Assembly: GCA_958295515.1 (NCBI GenBank)
Contig: CATQGW010000001.1
Coordinates: 124,001 to 188,000, forward strand
Direction of reading: 5' to 3'
DNA: 64,000 nucleotides
Origin: an uncultured Dehalococcoidia bacterium
GTDB lineage: Bacteria; Chloroflexota; Dehalococcoidia; Bin125
In this document: positions 26,907-39,466 of the stretch, piece after piece
Layout: each line of letters starts with the position of its first letter
Position numbering within the stretch: the first letter of the stretch is position 1
Notes under the pieces: generated by a model
What the model saw: the letters and a program-made list of their open reading frames with translations, nothing else
Databases searched by the model: none
Told to the model about the DNA's origin: nothing
Translations under genes and position numbers: made by a program

Positions 26907-27245
26907 TCAGTTCTCCTCGTCGGTGAGGACCACAGTGATGTGGCTGGTGCGGCGGAGGATGCGCCCGGCGCGCCCGCGCGCCTTGGGGCGGAAGCGGCGC
27001 AGGGTGCGCCCGTCGCCGGCGTAGATCGAATGCACTTTCAGCTCGTCGCGGTCGAGGGCGAAGTTGTTCTCGGCGTTGGCGGCGGCGGATGCGAGCACCT
27101 TGGCGATATCGCGGGCGATCGGCTTGGGGGTGTAGCGGAGTTGGAGCAGCGCTTCTTCGACGGGCAAGCCGCGGATGCCCTGCATGACCAGGCGCACTTT
27201 GCGCGGCGAGCTGCGCACGAATTTGGCGGAGGCCTGGACTTGCAT
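26907..27245 (-). CDS. rplV: 50S ribosomal protein L22
   Basis: 112 residues. AKFVRSSPRKVRLVMQGIRG at the N-terminus and the exit-tunnel loop region, followed by RGRAGRILRRTSHITVVLTD. One base after rpsS, two bases before rpsC. Confidence 0.98.
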   Translation of the reverse strand: MQVQASAKFVRSSPRKVRLVMQGIRGLPVEEALLQLRYTPKPIARDIAKVLASAAANAENNFALDRDELKVHSIYAGDGRTLRRFRPKARGRAGRILRRTSHITVVLTDEEN

Positions 27246-27246
27246 G

Positions 27247-27531
27247 TCAGCGCACCCGCGTCGCGCGGTCGGAACGGCCGACGTGCCCCCGGAAGGTGCG
27301 CGTCGGCGCGAACTCGCCCAGCTTGTGGCCGACCATGTTCTCGGTCATGAAGACCGGCACGTGGCGTCGGCCGTCGTGTACGGCGATGGTCAATCCGACC
27401 ATGTCGGGGATGATCGTGGAGGCGCGGGACCAGGTGGTGATCACGGTGCGCGCGCCGGTAGCCTTGACGCGCTGCACCTTGCGGATCAGTTTGTAGTCCA
27501 CGAACGGACCCTTTTTGGTCGACCGCGACAT
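27247..27531 (-). CDS. rpsS: 30S ribosomal protein S19
   Basis: 94 residues. [40 protein letters not shown] and [18 protein letters not shown] are the family landmarks. Confidence 0.98.
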   Translation of the reverse strand: MSRSTKKGPFVDYKLIRKVQRVKATGARTVITTWSRASTIIPDMVGLTIAVHDGRRHVPVFMTENMVGHKLGEFAPTRTFRGHVGRSDRATRVR

Positions 27532-27546
27532 CGTTCGCCCGTTCCT

Positions 27547-28389
27547 CTAGCGCCGCCGACCGCGTCGGCGGCGGCGCACGATGTATTTGTCCGACTGCTT
27601 CTTGCCCCGGGTGCGGCGCCCCAGCGTATACCACCCCCAGGGGGACTTGGGACCGGGCAGGCCGATCGGGGCTTTGCCCTCGCCGCCGCCGTGGGGATGA
27701 TCGACGGGGTTCATGGCGGAGCCGCGCACGGTGGGTCGGCGGCGGCGGTGGCGGCTGCGGCCGGCTTTGCCCAGCTTGATGTTGCCGTGCTCGACGTTGC
27801 CGACCTGGCCGATGGTGGCGTAGCAGGCGGAGCGCACGCGGCGCATTTCGCCGGAGGGCAGGCGCAGCAGTACGTAGTCGCCCTCTTTGGCCATGATCTG
27901 GGCGCTGGCCCCGGCGGAGCGGACGATCTGCGCGCCCTTGCCCTCGGTCAGCTCGACGTTGTGGACCTGGGTGCCGTTGGGGATCGCGCTCATCGGCATC
28001 GCGCTGCCGGTGCGGATCGGCGCGTCCGGGCCGGTGGCGATGCGGTCGTCGACGGAGAGGCCAACGGGAGCGAGGATGTAGCGCTTGACGCCGTCGCTGT
28101 AGACGATCAGGGCGATGCGAGCGCTGCGGTTGGGGTCGTACTCGATCGCGGCGACGCGGCCTTCGAGGCCGATGCGGTCGCGGCGTTTCCAATCGATGAT
28201 GCGGTAGCGGCGCTTGTGTCCACCGCCGCGGTGGCGGACGGTGATGCGGCCCTGTTGGTTGCGCCCCGACTTTTTCTTGAGCGGAGCGAGCAGGCTCTTC
28301 TCGGGCTTCTTTTTGGTGATTTCTTCGAAGGTGTGGCCGGAGGAGTTGCGTCGTCCGGGCGAGGTGGGCTTGAAGTTTCGCAGCGGCAC
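27547..28389 (-). CDS. rplB: 50S ribosomal protein L2
   Basis: 280 residues from a GTG at 28389, which gives the usual beginning [15 protein letters not shown]. Conserved blocks: [37 protein letters not shown] and [18 protein letters not shown]. The catalytic-centre histidine block is intact. The C-terminus is very Arg-rich. The rplW stop is one base upstream. Confidence 0.97.
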   Translation of the reverse strand: MPLRNFKPTSPGRRNSSGHTFEEITKKKPEKSLLAPLKKKSGRNQQGRITVRHRGGGHKRRYRIIDWKRRDRIGLEGRVAAIEYDPNRSARIALIVYSDGVKRYILAPVGLSVDDRIATGPDAPIRTGSAMPMSAIPNGTQVHNVELTEGKGAQIVRSAGASAQIMAKEGDYVLLRLPSGEMRRVRSACYATIGQVGNVEHGNIKLGKAGRSRHRRRRPTVRGSAMNPVDHPHGGGEGKAPIGLPGPKSPWGWYTLGRRTRGKKQSDKYIVRRRRRGRRR

Positions 28390-28390
28390 G

Positions 28391-28690
28391 TCAGACCCCC
28401 TCGAACAGGCGGATCTCGTAGCCCTCGGCCAGCGAGATGATCGCCTTTTTCCAGTCGCGCTCGCGTCCGGGTCGGGCGCGGCCGACGCGGCGCTCAACGC
28501 CGCGCACGTTGATCACGTTGACCTTGCGCACGCGCACACCGAAGGCGATCTCGACCGCCTCTTTGATCTGGAGTTTGTTGGCGCGCGGGTCAACCTCGAA
28601 GATGTACTTGCGCTGCTCGCTGAGCTCGGTGCTCTTCTCGGTGATGATCGGTCGCCGCAGCACAGCGTAGGGGTGAATGTCTTTGGGCAT
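28391..28690 (-). CDS. rplW: 50S ribosomal protein L23
   Basis: 99 residues. [20 protein letters not shown] and [20 protein letters not shown] are typical, with the Gly/Arg/Trp-rich loop near the end. It lies at the exit tunnel, where chaperones and SRP dock. Confidence 0.97.
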   Translation of the reverse strand: MPKDIHPYAVLRRPIITEKSTELSEQRKYIFEVDPRANKLQIKEAVEIAFGVRVRKVNVINVRGVERRVGRARPGRERDWKKAIISLAEGYEIRLFEGV

Positions 28691-28691
28691 G

Positions 28692-29339
28692 TCAGTCGCC
28701 TCCGGCGTTGGCTGCGGGCAGGGCCCAGAGCGATTCGACGCGGCGCACGGCGGCTTCGGTCATGATCAGCCGATCGTGGGTGATCAGCAGGTAGGTGTTG
28801 AGCGTTTCGGCGGGCGAGGAACTGATGTGCTGGAGGTTGCGAGCGCCGCGCACGAGGTTTTCGTCGAGCCCGTCGCTGACCAGCAAGGCGTTGCGCTCGA
28901 CGCCCAGGGCGCTGCAGAGCTCGGCCATGGCGCTGGTGCGCGGCTCGAAGGCGAGATCGGGCGCGGTGACCACGATGCCGCCCTCGGCGGCGCGCTGCGA
29001 GAGCATCGAGCGGATCGCCAGGCGGCGCATGCGTTTGGGCATGCGCTGGCGATAGGAGCGGGGGTGCGGGCCGTGCGCGACCGCGCCGCCGACGCGGGTG
29101 GGCGAGGAGGGGCCGCCGAGACGGGCGCGTCCGCCGCCCTTCTGGCGGCGAGTCTTGGTGTTGGCCTGGCGCAGATCGGAGCGGTTCAGCGTGTTGTGCG
29201 TGCCGTGGCGCTGGTTGGCGCGGTAGGCCAGCACGGCCTGATGCACCACGCCCAGATTGGGCTCGATCGCAAACACGCTGTCGTCGGCGTCGATCTCGCC
29301 GACCTGCTCGCCTGCGGCGTCGAGTACCGGCAGTTTCAT
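28692..29339 (-). CDS. rplD: 50S ribosomal protein L4
   Basis: 215 residues. Blocks: VHQAVLAYRANQRHGTHNTL, the tunnel loop KGGGRARLGGPSSPTRVGGA and HGPHPRSYRQRMPKRMRRLA. The start overlaps the rplC stop by four bases. Confidence 0.97.
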   Translation of the reverse strand: MKLPVLDAAGEQVGEIDADDSVFAIEPNLGVVHQAVLAYRANQRHGTHNTLNRSDLRQANTKTRRQKGGGRARLGGPSSPTRVGGAVAHGPHPRSYRQRMPKRMRRLAIRSMLSQRAAEGGIVVTAPDLAFEPRTSAMAELCSALGVERNALLVSDGLDENLVRGARNLQHISSSPAETLNTYLLITHDRLIMTEAAVRRVESLWALPAANAGGD

Positions 29340-29989
29340 CGCTTCTTCCCGCCCTGCCGCTTGGTTTGTCGGATGCGCACGGTGCCGTTGGTCGCGCCGG
29401 GCACCGAGCCCTCAACGTACAGGAGGTTGCGCTCGGCGTGAATTTCGATCACCTGGAGGTTCATCGAGGTGCGCCGGCGGCCGCCCATGCGTCCGGCCAT
29501 GCGGGTGCCTTTGAGCACGCGCCCGGGGGTGGTTCCGGCGCCGACGGAGCCGGGCGCGCGGTGGCGGTCGCTCTGCCCGTGGGTGCGGGGGCCGCCGCGG
29601 AAGCCGTGCCGTTTGACGACGCCGGCGAAGCCCTTGCCCTTGGAGATGCCCTGCACGTCGACACGGTCGCCGACGCTGAAGATTTCGCTCGCCTGAAGCA
29701 GCGCGCCGAGCTTGACTTCGCTGAGTTGCTCGGATTCGACGCGGAATTCGCTCAGGGTGCGGAGCGCGCCGTTGCTGCCGGTGTGCCCGCGCTCGGGCTT
29801 GGTCACGCGCCAGTCGGGGACCGCGCCGAAGCCGAGCTGGACGGCGGCGTAGCCGTCGCGCTCGGGGGTTTTGAGCTGGGTGACGGGGCAGGGGCCGACT
29901 TCGAGCACGGTGCAGCCGACAACGCTGCCGTCCTCGCGGATGACCTGCACCATGCCGAGCTTTTTGCCGAGGAGGCCGGGTACGGACAT
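29336..29989 (-). CDS. rplC: 50S ribosomal protein L3
   Basis: 217 residues from ATG 29989 (MSVPGLLGKKLGMVQVIRED). KGKGFAGVVKRHGFRGGPRT and PGRVLKGTRMAGRMGGRR are diagnostic. A longer start at 30016 would overlap rpsJ and is not preferred. It lies seven bases after rpsJ. Confidence 0.97.
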   Translation of the reverse strand: MSVPGLLGKKLGMVQVIREDGSVVGCTVLEVGPCPVTQLKTPERDGYAAVQLGFGAVPDWRVTKPERGHTGSNGALRTLSEFRVESEQLSEVKLGALLQASEIFSVGDRVDVQGISKGKGFAGVVKRHGFRGGPRTHGQSDRHRAPGSVGAGTTPGRVLKGTRMAGRMGGRRRTSMNLQVIEIHAERNLLYVEGSVPGATNGTVRIRQTKRQGGKKR

Positions 29990-29996
29990 GAGAGAC

Positions 29997-30308
29997 CTAC
30001 AGCTTGATGAAGACATCGACGCCGCTGGAGAGTTGCAGCCGCGACAATGTGTCCAGGGTGCGCCCGGTCGGCTCGAGGATGTCGATGATGCGCTTGTGGG
30101 TGCGCATCTCGAACTGCTCGCGGCCGTCTTTGTGTACGAACGGCGAGCGGATCACCGTGTACTTGCGGATTTCGGTGGGCAGCGGAATGGGACCCGCCAC
30201 GCTGGCGCCGGTCTTTTCGGCGATATCGACGATCTGCATCGCACTCTCATCGAGAATGCGATGGTCGTAGGCCTTGAGCCGGATGCGGATTTTTTGGGGG
30301 GTCGCCAT
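29997..30308 (-). CDS. rpsJ: 30S ribosomal protein S10
   Basis: 103 residues from ATG 30308. [20 protein letters not shown] and [20 protein letters not shown] are canonical. S10 also serves as NusE in antitermination. It lies 13 bases downstream of tuf, so the str and S10 operons are joined here. Confidence 0.98.
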   Translation of the reverse strand: MATPQKIRIRLKAYDHRILDESAMQIVDIAEKTGASVAGPIPLPTEIRKYTVIRSPFVHKDGREQFEMRTHKRIIDILEPTGRTLDTLSRLQLSSGVDVFIKL

Positions 30309-30321
30309 ACGTGTTCCGAGC

Positions 30322-31524
<1,203 letters not shown>

Positions 31525-31551
31525 TGCTCCGCTCTCCTTCTTGCCGCGGCG

Positions 31552-33609
<2,058 letters not shown>

Positions 33610-33631
33610 GACGGTTGTCCTCGGGGGCGGT

Positions 33632-34102
33632 TTACCAGCGGTAGTGGGCGAACGCGCGGTTGGCTTCGGCCATGCGGTGGGTCTCTTCGCGACGGCGCAC
33701 GGCGGCGCCGGTGTGGTTGTAGGCGTCGAGCAGTTCATCGGCGAGCGAGAGGTAGGTGGGGCGTCCCTTGCGGCTGCGGGCGGCGGTGACCAGCCAGCGG
33801 ATGCCGAGCGAACTGCGCCGGTCCTGGCGGATTTCGACCGGCACCTGGTAGGTCGCGCCGCCGACGCGGCGGGGGCGGACTTCCATCTCCGGGGTGATGT
33901 TGTCCAGCGCCTGATGGAAGACTTCGAGGGGGTCCTGGCGGACGCGCTCGTGGATCACTTCCAGGGCGCGGTACATGATCTTCTCGGCCACGCTCTTTTT
34001 GCCGTTGAGCATGATGCGGTTGATCACCATCTGCACCTGGACGCTGTCGTAGCGCGCGTCGGGGCGGATTTCGCGGCGTTCGGGGCGTCGGCGACGCGGC
34101 AT
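33632..34102 (-). CDS. rpsG: 30S ribosomal protein S7
   Basis: 156 residues. [40 protein letters not shown] and [20 protein letters not shown] match S7. Canonical rpsL-rpsG-fusA-tuf order. Confidence 0.98.
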   Translation of the reverse strand: MPRRRRPERREIRPDARYDSVQVQMVINRIMLNGKKSVAEKIMYRALEVIHERVRQDPLEVFHQALDNITPEMEVRPRRVGGATYQVPVEIRQDRRSSLGIRWLVTAARSRKGRPTYLSLADELLDAYNHTGAAVRRREETHRMAEANRAFAHYRW

Positions 34103-34162
34103 GCGGTTGGTTCTTTCAGCGAACGCCGTTCCTCGCGGACGGCAGAATGAAGGCCACTCGAT

Positions 34163-34600
34163 TTAGCGAGTGGCCGCAGTGGTCGGACCGGTGGTCTTAC
34201 GCGCTCCGTACTTGGAACGCCCGCGCTTCCGCTCGGCGACGCCGAGGGCGTCGAGCGCGCCGCGCACCACCTGGTAGCGGACGCCCGGCAGGTCGCGGAC
34301 ACGGCCGCCGCGGATGAGCACGATCGAGTGCTCCTGCAGCGTGTGGCCTTCGCCGGGGATGTAGGCGGTGACCTCAATGCCGTTGGTCAGCCGCACGCGG
34401 CAGACTTTGCGGAGCGCCGAGTTGGGCTTTTTGGGGGTGACGGTGCGGACGGCAGTGCAGACGCCGCGCTTCTGCGGGGACCCGGAGTCCTGCGTGGTGC
34501 GGTTGGTCAGCGCGTTGTAGCGGAAGCGCAAGGCCGGTGCTTTGGCCTTTTTGCGCCCCTTGCGGCGACCTTTGCGCGCGAGCTGGTTGATCGTGGGCAC
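34163..34600 (-). CDS. rpsL: 30S ribosomal protein S12 (natural K-to-R in the decoding loop)
   Basis: 145 residues from a GTG at 34600. Conserved [20 protein letters not shown] is present, with the lysine of PKKPNS intact. In the second loop the sequence is [13 protein letters not shown], where most bacteria have GGRVKDLPGVRYH. Residue 102 here corresponds to Lys87/88 of E. coli and M. tuberculosis, whose change to Arg gives streptomycin resistance. A ~13-residue insertion near residues 25-38 is like that of Gram-positive S12. It is the first gene of the superoperon. Confidence 0.98.
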   Translation of the reverse strand: MPTINQLARKGRRKGRKKAKAPALRFRYNALTNRTTQDSGSPQKRGVCTAVRTVTPKKPNSALRKVCRVRLTNGIEVTAYIPGEGHTLQEHSIVLIRGGRVRDLPGVRYQVVRGALDALGVAERKRGRSKYGARKTTGPTTAATR

Positions 34601-34670
34601 TGCTCAGCCGATCAAACTGCACCGCTTTCGCGGCGCATCGTGTCCATATCTGGACGCCAGGCGAAACGCC

Positions 34671-34700
34671 ATCATAACCGCGAGATCGGGCTGCTGACAA
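34671..34700 (-). promoter_or_regulatory. Promoter of the ribosomal superoperon
   Basis: On the minus strand TTGTCA (34700-34695), an 18-base spacer and TATGAT (34676-34671) give the best promoter match in the window. The predicted start near 34664 leaves a ~64-base leader to the rpsL GTG at 34600. A small hairpin with GTCCA/TGGAC arms lies at 34642-34655. Confidence 0.75.
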
Positions 34701-34749
34701 CCCGCAGGCGGTGGCTGTGGAGTTCGGCTGCGTCTCTGTTGCCTGGATA

Positions 34750-35661
34750 TCAGACGCCGGCGTAGGAGTGCAGGCCGGAAATCCAGAGGTTGACGCCGAG
34801 GTAGGTGAAGAGCACGGCGGCGAAGCCGGCGACGACGATCCAGGCGCTGCGCGCGCCGCGCAGTCCGCGCAGTCCGCGCGCGTGGATGTAGACGGCGAAG
34901 ATCAGCCAGGTGACGAGCGCGGCGGTTTCTTTGGGGTCCCAGCCCCAGTAGCGGCCCCAGGCGTCGTTGGCCCAGAAAGCGCCCAGGGCGACGCCGACGG
35001 CGAGCAGCGGGAAGCCGACCAGCACGGCGCGGTAGGTGAGCAGATCGCAGCGCTCGGGCGTGGGCAGGAAGTCAAAGCGCCCCTCGCGGCCGGCATAGCG
35101 CAGGCCTTGCACGAGGTGCATCGCGGCCGCGCCGAAGGCCACGGCGAGCACCGCGTAGGCGAGGATCATCAGCGCTACGTGGATGGTGAGCAGGGTGGGG
35201 CTTTGCAGGGCGGGTACGAGCACCTCCTGCCCCTCGCTGGGGAAGGCGAGGGCGCTGGCGTAGAGCGCGCAGGCGACGGGCAGCACGAATGATCCGGCGA
35301 GGCGGGTGCCGAAGCGGTATTCAAACAGGGCGTAGAGCAGCACGATGGCAATGCCGAAGGCCATCGAGAATTCGAAGAGGTTGCTGTAGGGGGCGTGATT
35401 GAGCGCGACGCCGCGCAGGATCAACCCGACGAGTCCGAGCAGAGCGGCGACCCAGACGCTGAGCGTGGCGATGCCGCCGAGCGTGGCGGAGCGCGCGATG
35501 GGGGCGGGCGGCGCGGCGACGCCGGGTTCGGTGGCGGCGACGGGGCGGCTGGCGAACGCGGCCGCCAGCCAGGGCTGGAGGGCGTAGAGGATCGAGACAG
35601 TGGCGGCGACGATCGCCGCGACGAAGCTGGCCCAGAGCAGGAACAAGGCGCTGTCAGCCAC
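34750..35661 (-). CDS. ccsA: Cytochrome c biogenesis protein CcsA/ResC family
   Basis: Integral membrane heme-handling protein of system II cytochrome c maturation. 303 residues with about eight hydrophobic segments. The Trp-rich heme-binding signature is WGRYWGWDPKETAALVTW at about 240, and histidines occur in ALNHAPYSN, TIHVALM and YIHARG. It starts with GTG 35661 (CGGAG eight bases upstream). The partner CcsB/ResB and the cytochromes are not in the window. It is the last gene before the ribosomal promoter. Confidence 0.93.
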   Translation of the reverse strand: MADSALFLLWASFVAAIVAATVSILYALQPWLAAAFASRPVAATEPGVAAPPAPIARSATLGGIATLSVWVAALLGLVGLILRGVALNHAPYSNLFEFSMAFGIAIVLLYALFEYRFGTRLAGSFVLPVACALYASALAFPSEGQEVLVPALQSPTLLTIHVALMILAYAVLAVAFGAAAMHLVQGLRYAGREGRFDFLPTPERCDLLTYRAVLVGFPLLAVGVALGAFWANDAWGRYWGWDPKETAALVTWLIFAVYIHARGLRGLRGARSAWIVVAGFAAVLFTYLGVNLWISGLHSYAGV

Positions 35662-35685
35662 TGTTTCGACTCCGTTCCAGCGCCG

Positions 35686-36501
35686 TCAGGACGCGGCTTC
35701 CTGCGCGACGGGGTCCTGCTCGGATGCTTCCTGCTCGGCCTGCTCGCGCTCCTTTTTGAGCGCGGCCAAGGCGGCGGCGCGGCGCGGCCGGCTGACGCCG
35801 CCGAAGGTGAGGCGGCGGAAGGATTCGGCCCAGGGCACGCGGCCTTCGGCGGCGGCGCGGCGCTGGCGCTCGGCCATTCGTTTGGCCATCTCCTCGCGGT
35901 TCATCGCCTGCACCTGGGTGGCGTGGCGGAAGAGGGAGTCGACGCGGCGCTCGAGCTGGTCGCTGACGTCCACCCAGTAGTCGGGCTCGCGCGCGCCGGC
36001 GAGCAACACGGAGTTGACGCGGTGCGGTTCGAGTCCGCCGCTGACCTGTTCGGCGTAGGTGTGGGGATTGCGCGAGAGCGGGAAGACGGCGTCGAGCGCG
36101 GCGATGCCGACGGTGCGATGGTCGCGGTGATTGAAGCCGCGGTAGCCGTCCCAGGTGATCAGCAGTTCGGGGCGCACCTCACGCACGACGCGCACCAGCG
36201 CGCCGCGCAGCTCGGGGCCGTCTTCGACAAAGCCGTCGGGCCAGCGCAGGAAGATGCAGCGGTGGACGCCGAGTTCAGCGGCGGCGGCTTCCTGCTCGGC
36301 TTCGCGCAGGGCGGCCAAATCGGAGGGCGCGAGCGACTCGTCCTTGCTGCCCTTGTCGCCGCTGGTGACCAGGCAGAAGGTCACCTCCCAGCCGTCATCG
36401 GCGAGCTGGGCGACGGTGCCGCCGCAGGTGAACTCGATGTCGTCGGGGTGCGCCATGACGACCAGCGCGCGGCGTGGCTGGGGTTCGTTGTCTTCGCTCA
36501 T
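35686..36501 (-). CDS. PIG-L/LmbE-family zinc deacetylase
   Basis: 271 residues. The zinc-binding AHPDDIEF motif is at residues 17-24 and the downstream HRDHR block at about 124; both are features of GlcNAc-type deacetylases (MshB, BshB, PIG-L). The C-terminal ~50 residues are Glu/Ala-rich and charged. The substrate is not known. It lies 80 bases downstream of an MshA-like glycosyltransferase, which favours a sugar substrate. TAAGAT on the minus strand near 36525 may be a -10 box, and AGGAAACGG precedes the ATG. Confidence 0.92.
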   Translation of the reverse strand: MSEDNEPQPRRALVVMAHPDDIEFTCGGTVAQLADDGWEVTFCLVTSGDKGSKDESLAPSDLAALREAEQEAAAAELGVHRCIFLRWPDGFVEDGPELRGALVRVVREVRPELLITWDGYRGFNHRDHRTVGIAALDAVFPLSRNPHTYAEQVSGGLEPHRVNSVLLAGAREPDYWVDVSDQLERRVDSLFRHATQVQAMNREEMAKRMAERQRRAAAEGRVPWAESFRRLTFGGVSRPRRAAALAALKKEREQAEQEASEQDPVAQEAAS

Positions 36502-36581
36502 CAGCCGTTTCCTGCCTGCATCTTACGCCAGCGCTGCGCGGGGTGGGGTTCCCGCTCGGGGGTAGGAATGACGGCTAGTGC

Positions 36582-37895
36582 CTAGAGGCCGGCGCTGGCT
36601 AGCAGTGTTTCGGCTGCTTCGGCGCAGGGGGAGGGGTCGCGCTCCGGCTCGGCGATCAGCGATTCGTAGAGCTCGAGCATGCGCTCGGCGGCGACGGGCC
36701 AGGCGTAGCGGCGCGCAGAGGCGGCGGCGCGGCGACCCATCGCTGCGCCGCCGTCGGGCGAATTGAGCACCCAGCCCAGCCGCTGCGCGAAGGCCGCCGC
36801 GGTGCGCTCGGGCGCGAGGTAGCCGTTGTCTCCGTCGGTGATGGTGGTCATCAGGCCGCCTACGCGGGAGGCGACGACGGGAGCGCCGCAGGCCATGGCT
36901 TCAACGGCGACGAGGCCGAAGCTTTCATAGGCGGAGGGCATGGCGCAGACGTTGGCGGCGCGGTGCAGGTCGGGCAGCAGCTGGTGGGGGGCGGCGTGCT
37001 GCATTGAGACGCGATCGGCGACGCCGGCTGCGGCGGCGATGGCGCGGAGGCGCGCGCGTTCAGGTTCGTCGCGCGCGTCGCCGCCGACGATCCAGAGGCG
37101 CGGAGGCGGCCGGCCGGCGGGCGGATCGAGCTGCGCCAGCGCTTCGACCAGCAGGTCCACGCCTTTGAGCGGTTCGAGCCGTCCGACGAAGAGGATTGCC
37201 GGGGCGTCGTCGACGACCAGATCGGGCATTGTGCGGCGCACGGTTTCGCGCGCCGCCCGGCGGTCGCCGGGCTGGAAGCGTTCGAGGTCCACGCCGCCGG
37301 GCACGATGCGGATGCGGGCCGGGTCGGCCTTGTAGAAGTCGATCAGGAAGTCGCGTTCGTGCGCGGTCCAGGGGATCAGCAGGTCGGCGCAGGAGGCGAC
37401 GTGGTCTTCGCCGGCGATGCGGAGCGCCGGTTCGGGATGCCCGGCGCCGCGGTAGTGGCGGTTCTTGATCTCGCCCAGGGTGTGGAAGGTGGCGGCATGC
37501 GGGCAGCTCCAGCGCTGCGCGAGCGAGATGCCGCTCAGGCCGGAGACCCAGTAGTGGGAGTGCAGCAGTTCGTAGGACCAGCCGCGCTCGTGGGCGATCT
37601 GGTCGGCGCGGGCGGTGAAGGCGTCGATATGCGCGGCGACCTCGATCGGCGGCAGCGGCGTGGGCGGGCCGACATCAACGTGTACGACCTGCGCGCCGGG
37701 CGCGATTTCTACGACATCGGGCAGGTCGGGGCTGTCGCGGCGGGTGTAGATATCGACGATTCGTTCGCGGGCGGCGAGCTGCTTGGCCAGTTCGGCGACG
37801 TAGACGTTCATGCCGCCGGCCTTGGTGGTGCCCGGGCGCGCGAGCGGGGAGGTGTGGGTGGAGATCACGGCGAGGCGTCGCAGGTGGTGCGGCAT
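36582..37895 (-). CDS. GT4-family glycosyltransferase, MshA-like
   Basis: 437 residues, GT-B fold. The N-terminal half carries the donor/acceptor region STHTSPLARPGTTKAGGMNV, LLHSHYWVSG and FHTLGEIKN, all in the form found in mycothiol glycosyltransferase MshA and sucrose-phosphate synthase-like enzymes. The C-terminal half has ILFVGRLEPLKGVDLLVEAL, the E-x7-E block PSAYESFGLVAVEAMACG and GGLMTTI. The donor is probably a UDP-sugar. The next gene downstream is a PIG-L deacetylase and the one upstream a CelD-like acetyltransferase, so a small glycoconjugate pathway is likely. Confidence 0.9.
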   Translation of the reverse strand: MPHHLRRLAVISTHTSPLARPGTTKAGGMNVYVAELAKQLAARERIVDIYTRRDSPDLPDVVEIAPGAQVVHVDVGPPTPLPPIEVAAHIDAFTARADQIAHERGWSYELLHSHYWVSGLSGISLAQRWSCPHAATFHTLGEIKNRHYRGAGHPEPALRIAGEDHVASCADLLIPWTAHERDFLIDFYKADPARIRIVPGGVDLERFQPGDRRAARETVRRTMPDLVVDDAPAILFVGRLEPLKGVDLLVEALAQLDPPAGRPPPRLWIVGGDARDEPERARLRAIAAAAGVADRVSMQHAAPHQLLPDLHRAANVCAMPSAYESFGLVAVEAMACGAPVVASRVGGLMTTITDGDNGYLAPERTAAAFAQRLGWVLNSPDGGAAMGRRAAASARRYAWPVAAERMLELYESLIAEPERDPSPCAEAAETLLASAGL

Positions 37896-37898
37896 TGC

Positions 37899-38894
37899 TC
37901 AGTCCACTCGTTGCAATTGCAGGCGCAGCACCGCGCTGGGCTGTCCGCCCAGCTCGAACTTATAGGGCTCGTCGCCGCGCAGGAAGTTGACGCGGCGCAG
38001 GCCGCGCTCGGCGGCGTCGCGCAGGCAGAGCACTTTGGAGGCGAGGCCGACATTGAGATCGCGGAAGCGGGCGTCGAAGCCGCTGTTGTAGAGCATCAAC
38101 TCCTCGGGCGTTTCCCAACCGAGCACCATCGCCGCGGCCTCGCCGGAGACGCTGAGGCAGTGCAGACGCAGCCAGCCGTGGGCGGCCATCGTCTCGCCAA
38201 GGGTGAGGAAGAAGCGCTGCATGTTGTCGGTCAGGAACGCGGCTTTGTCGCCGCGCGAGCCGCTCATCAGCTCCAGCAGGAGCGGCAGCTGCGCGGCGGC
38301 CTCAGCGTTGTGGAGCAGATCGAATTGGATCGCGGAGCCGAGTTGGCGCAAGGGGCGCAGTTTGCGGCGGACTTCGCGGCGGTCGCGCGAGCGCAGGCGT
38401 CCCAGGTAGGCCTCCCAGCCGCCTTCGAGATCGACGACGGGGCAGACGGCCTCCTCGCTGCGCGCGGCGCGCCAGCCGCGCTGCGGCGCGGCGGCCTCGA
38501 GCAATCCGACCAGCGGCGCGCCGGAATCGAGGCCGCGTAGATCGAGCGAGGTCAGACCGCTGCGCTCGAGATGGTCGAACAGCGCATCGACCACCGCGGC
38601 CTCTTGCCCGCGCGCGGCGACTGCGCCCATGTAGTCGGCGACTTCGTGCTCGCCGACCCAGCCGGCCGATACGCCGTTGCGGGTAAGCGGCAGGACGCCG
38701 ATCAGATTGCCGTCGTCTTCGACGGGCACGATCTCGAGATCGACGCCGGCGGCGTCGCCGAAGACGGACCACCAGGCGCGGGCGAACTCCGGCGCGACGA
38801 AGGGTGCGATATCGGGCGCAGCCTCGGCGACCAGCGCGCGCCAGCGGGGCGCCAGCTGATCCCAGCCTGCCGTGGTGGTGAGGGCGCTGCTCAT
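37899..38894 (-). CDS. CelD/BcsL-like GNAT acetyltransferase
   Basis: 331 residues with the double-GNAT layout of the CelD/FemAB-like group. The core segment [18 protein letters not shown] is near residue 170, the region around [20 protein letters not shown] follows, and the end [20 protein letters not shown] is typical of Acetyltransf_6 members. The acyl acceptor is unknown; it could be a sugar amine or peptide. It is coupled to folE (ATGA overlap) and lies three bases before the glycosyltransferase. Confidence 0.8.
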   Translation of the reverse strand: MSSALTTTAGWDQLAPRWRALVAEAAPDIAPFVAPEFARAWWSVFGDAAGVDLEIVPVEDDGNLIGVLPLTRNGVSAGWVGEHEVADYMGAVAARGQEAAVVDALFDHLERSGLTSLDLRGLDSGAPLVGLLEAAAPQRGWRAARSEEAVCPVVDLEGGWEAYLGRLRSRDRREVRRKLRPLRQLGSAIQFDLLHNAEAAAQLPLLLELMSGSRGDKAAFLTDNMQRFFLTLGETMAAHGWLRLHCLSVSGEAAAMVLGWETPEELMLYNSGFDARFRDLNVGLASKVLCLRDAAERGLRRVNFLRGDEPYKFELGGQPSAVLRLQLQRVD

Positions 38895-39466
38895 TCGCGC
38901 GGCCGAACCAGCACGAGGAATTCTGCGCGCGTTTCATTCTGGGTCTGGAAGGTGCCGCGCATTGCAGAGGTGACCATCTGCGAGCCAGGCTTCTTGATTC
39001 CTCGCATCGTCATACAAAGGTGTTCGGCCTCGACTGCAACGGCGACGCCGTCGGGCTGAAGGGCTTCCATCATGATGTCGGCGATTTGAGCGGTGAGCCG
39101 CTCTTGCAGCTGCGGGCGGCGAGCGACGGCGTCGACCAGCCGCGCCAGTTTGGAGATGCCGACGACTCGTCCACGCGGGACGTAGGCGACATGCGCCGCG
39201 CCGCGGAAGGGGATCAGGTGGTGCTCGCAGATGGAGAAGAAGGGGATGTCGCGCAGGATCACCATTTCGTCGTGGCCCTCGTCGAAGCCGACCTGGAGCA
39301 GCGCTTCGGCGTCGATCTCGCGTCCGCCGAGCATTTCGGCGTAGGCGGCGGCAACGCGGCGCGGGGTTTCGGCCAGGCCCTCGCGGTCGGGGTCCTCCCC
39401 GAGCGCGAGCAGCAGCTCGCGCACCGCCGCCTCGGCGCGGCGCAGATCGACCGCTTGCCCGCTCAC
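38891..39466 (-). CDS. folE: GTP cyclohydrolase I
   Basis: Converts GTP to 7,8-dihydroneopterin triphosphate, the first step of folate/pterin synthesis. The zinc ligands are in [11 protein letters not shown] and [15 protein letters not shown]. The GTG at 39466 overlaps the thrC stop and gives the standard 191 residues. The much longer in-frame extension upstream covers thrC and is rejected. No other folate genes are nearby except glyA, a folate-dependent enzyme 5 kb upstream in the same run. Confidence 0.96.
   Translation of the reverse strand: MSGQAVDLRRAEAAVRELLLALGEDPDREGLAETPRRVAAAYAEMLGGREIDAEALLQVGFDEGHDEMVILRDIPFFSICEHHLIPFRGAAHVAYVPRGRVVGISKLARLVDAVARRPQLQERLTAQIADIMMEALQPDGVAVAVEAEHLCMTMRGIKKPGSQMVTSAMRGTFQTQNETRAEFLVLVRPRE

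Noticed and set aside
34601..34749. tRNA or small RNA gene between ccsA and rpsL
   Set aside because: No cloverleaf or T-loop motif. The stretch is explained by the promoter and a short leader.
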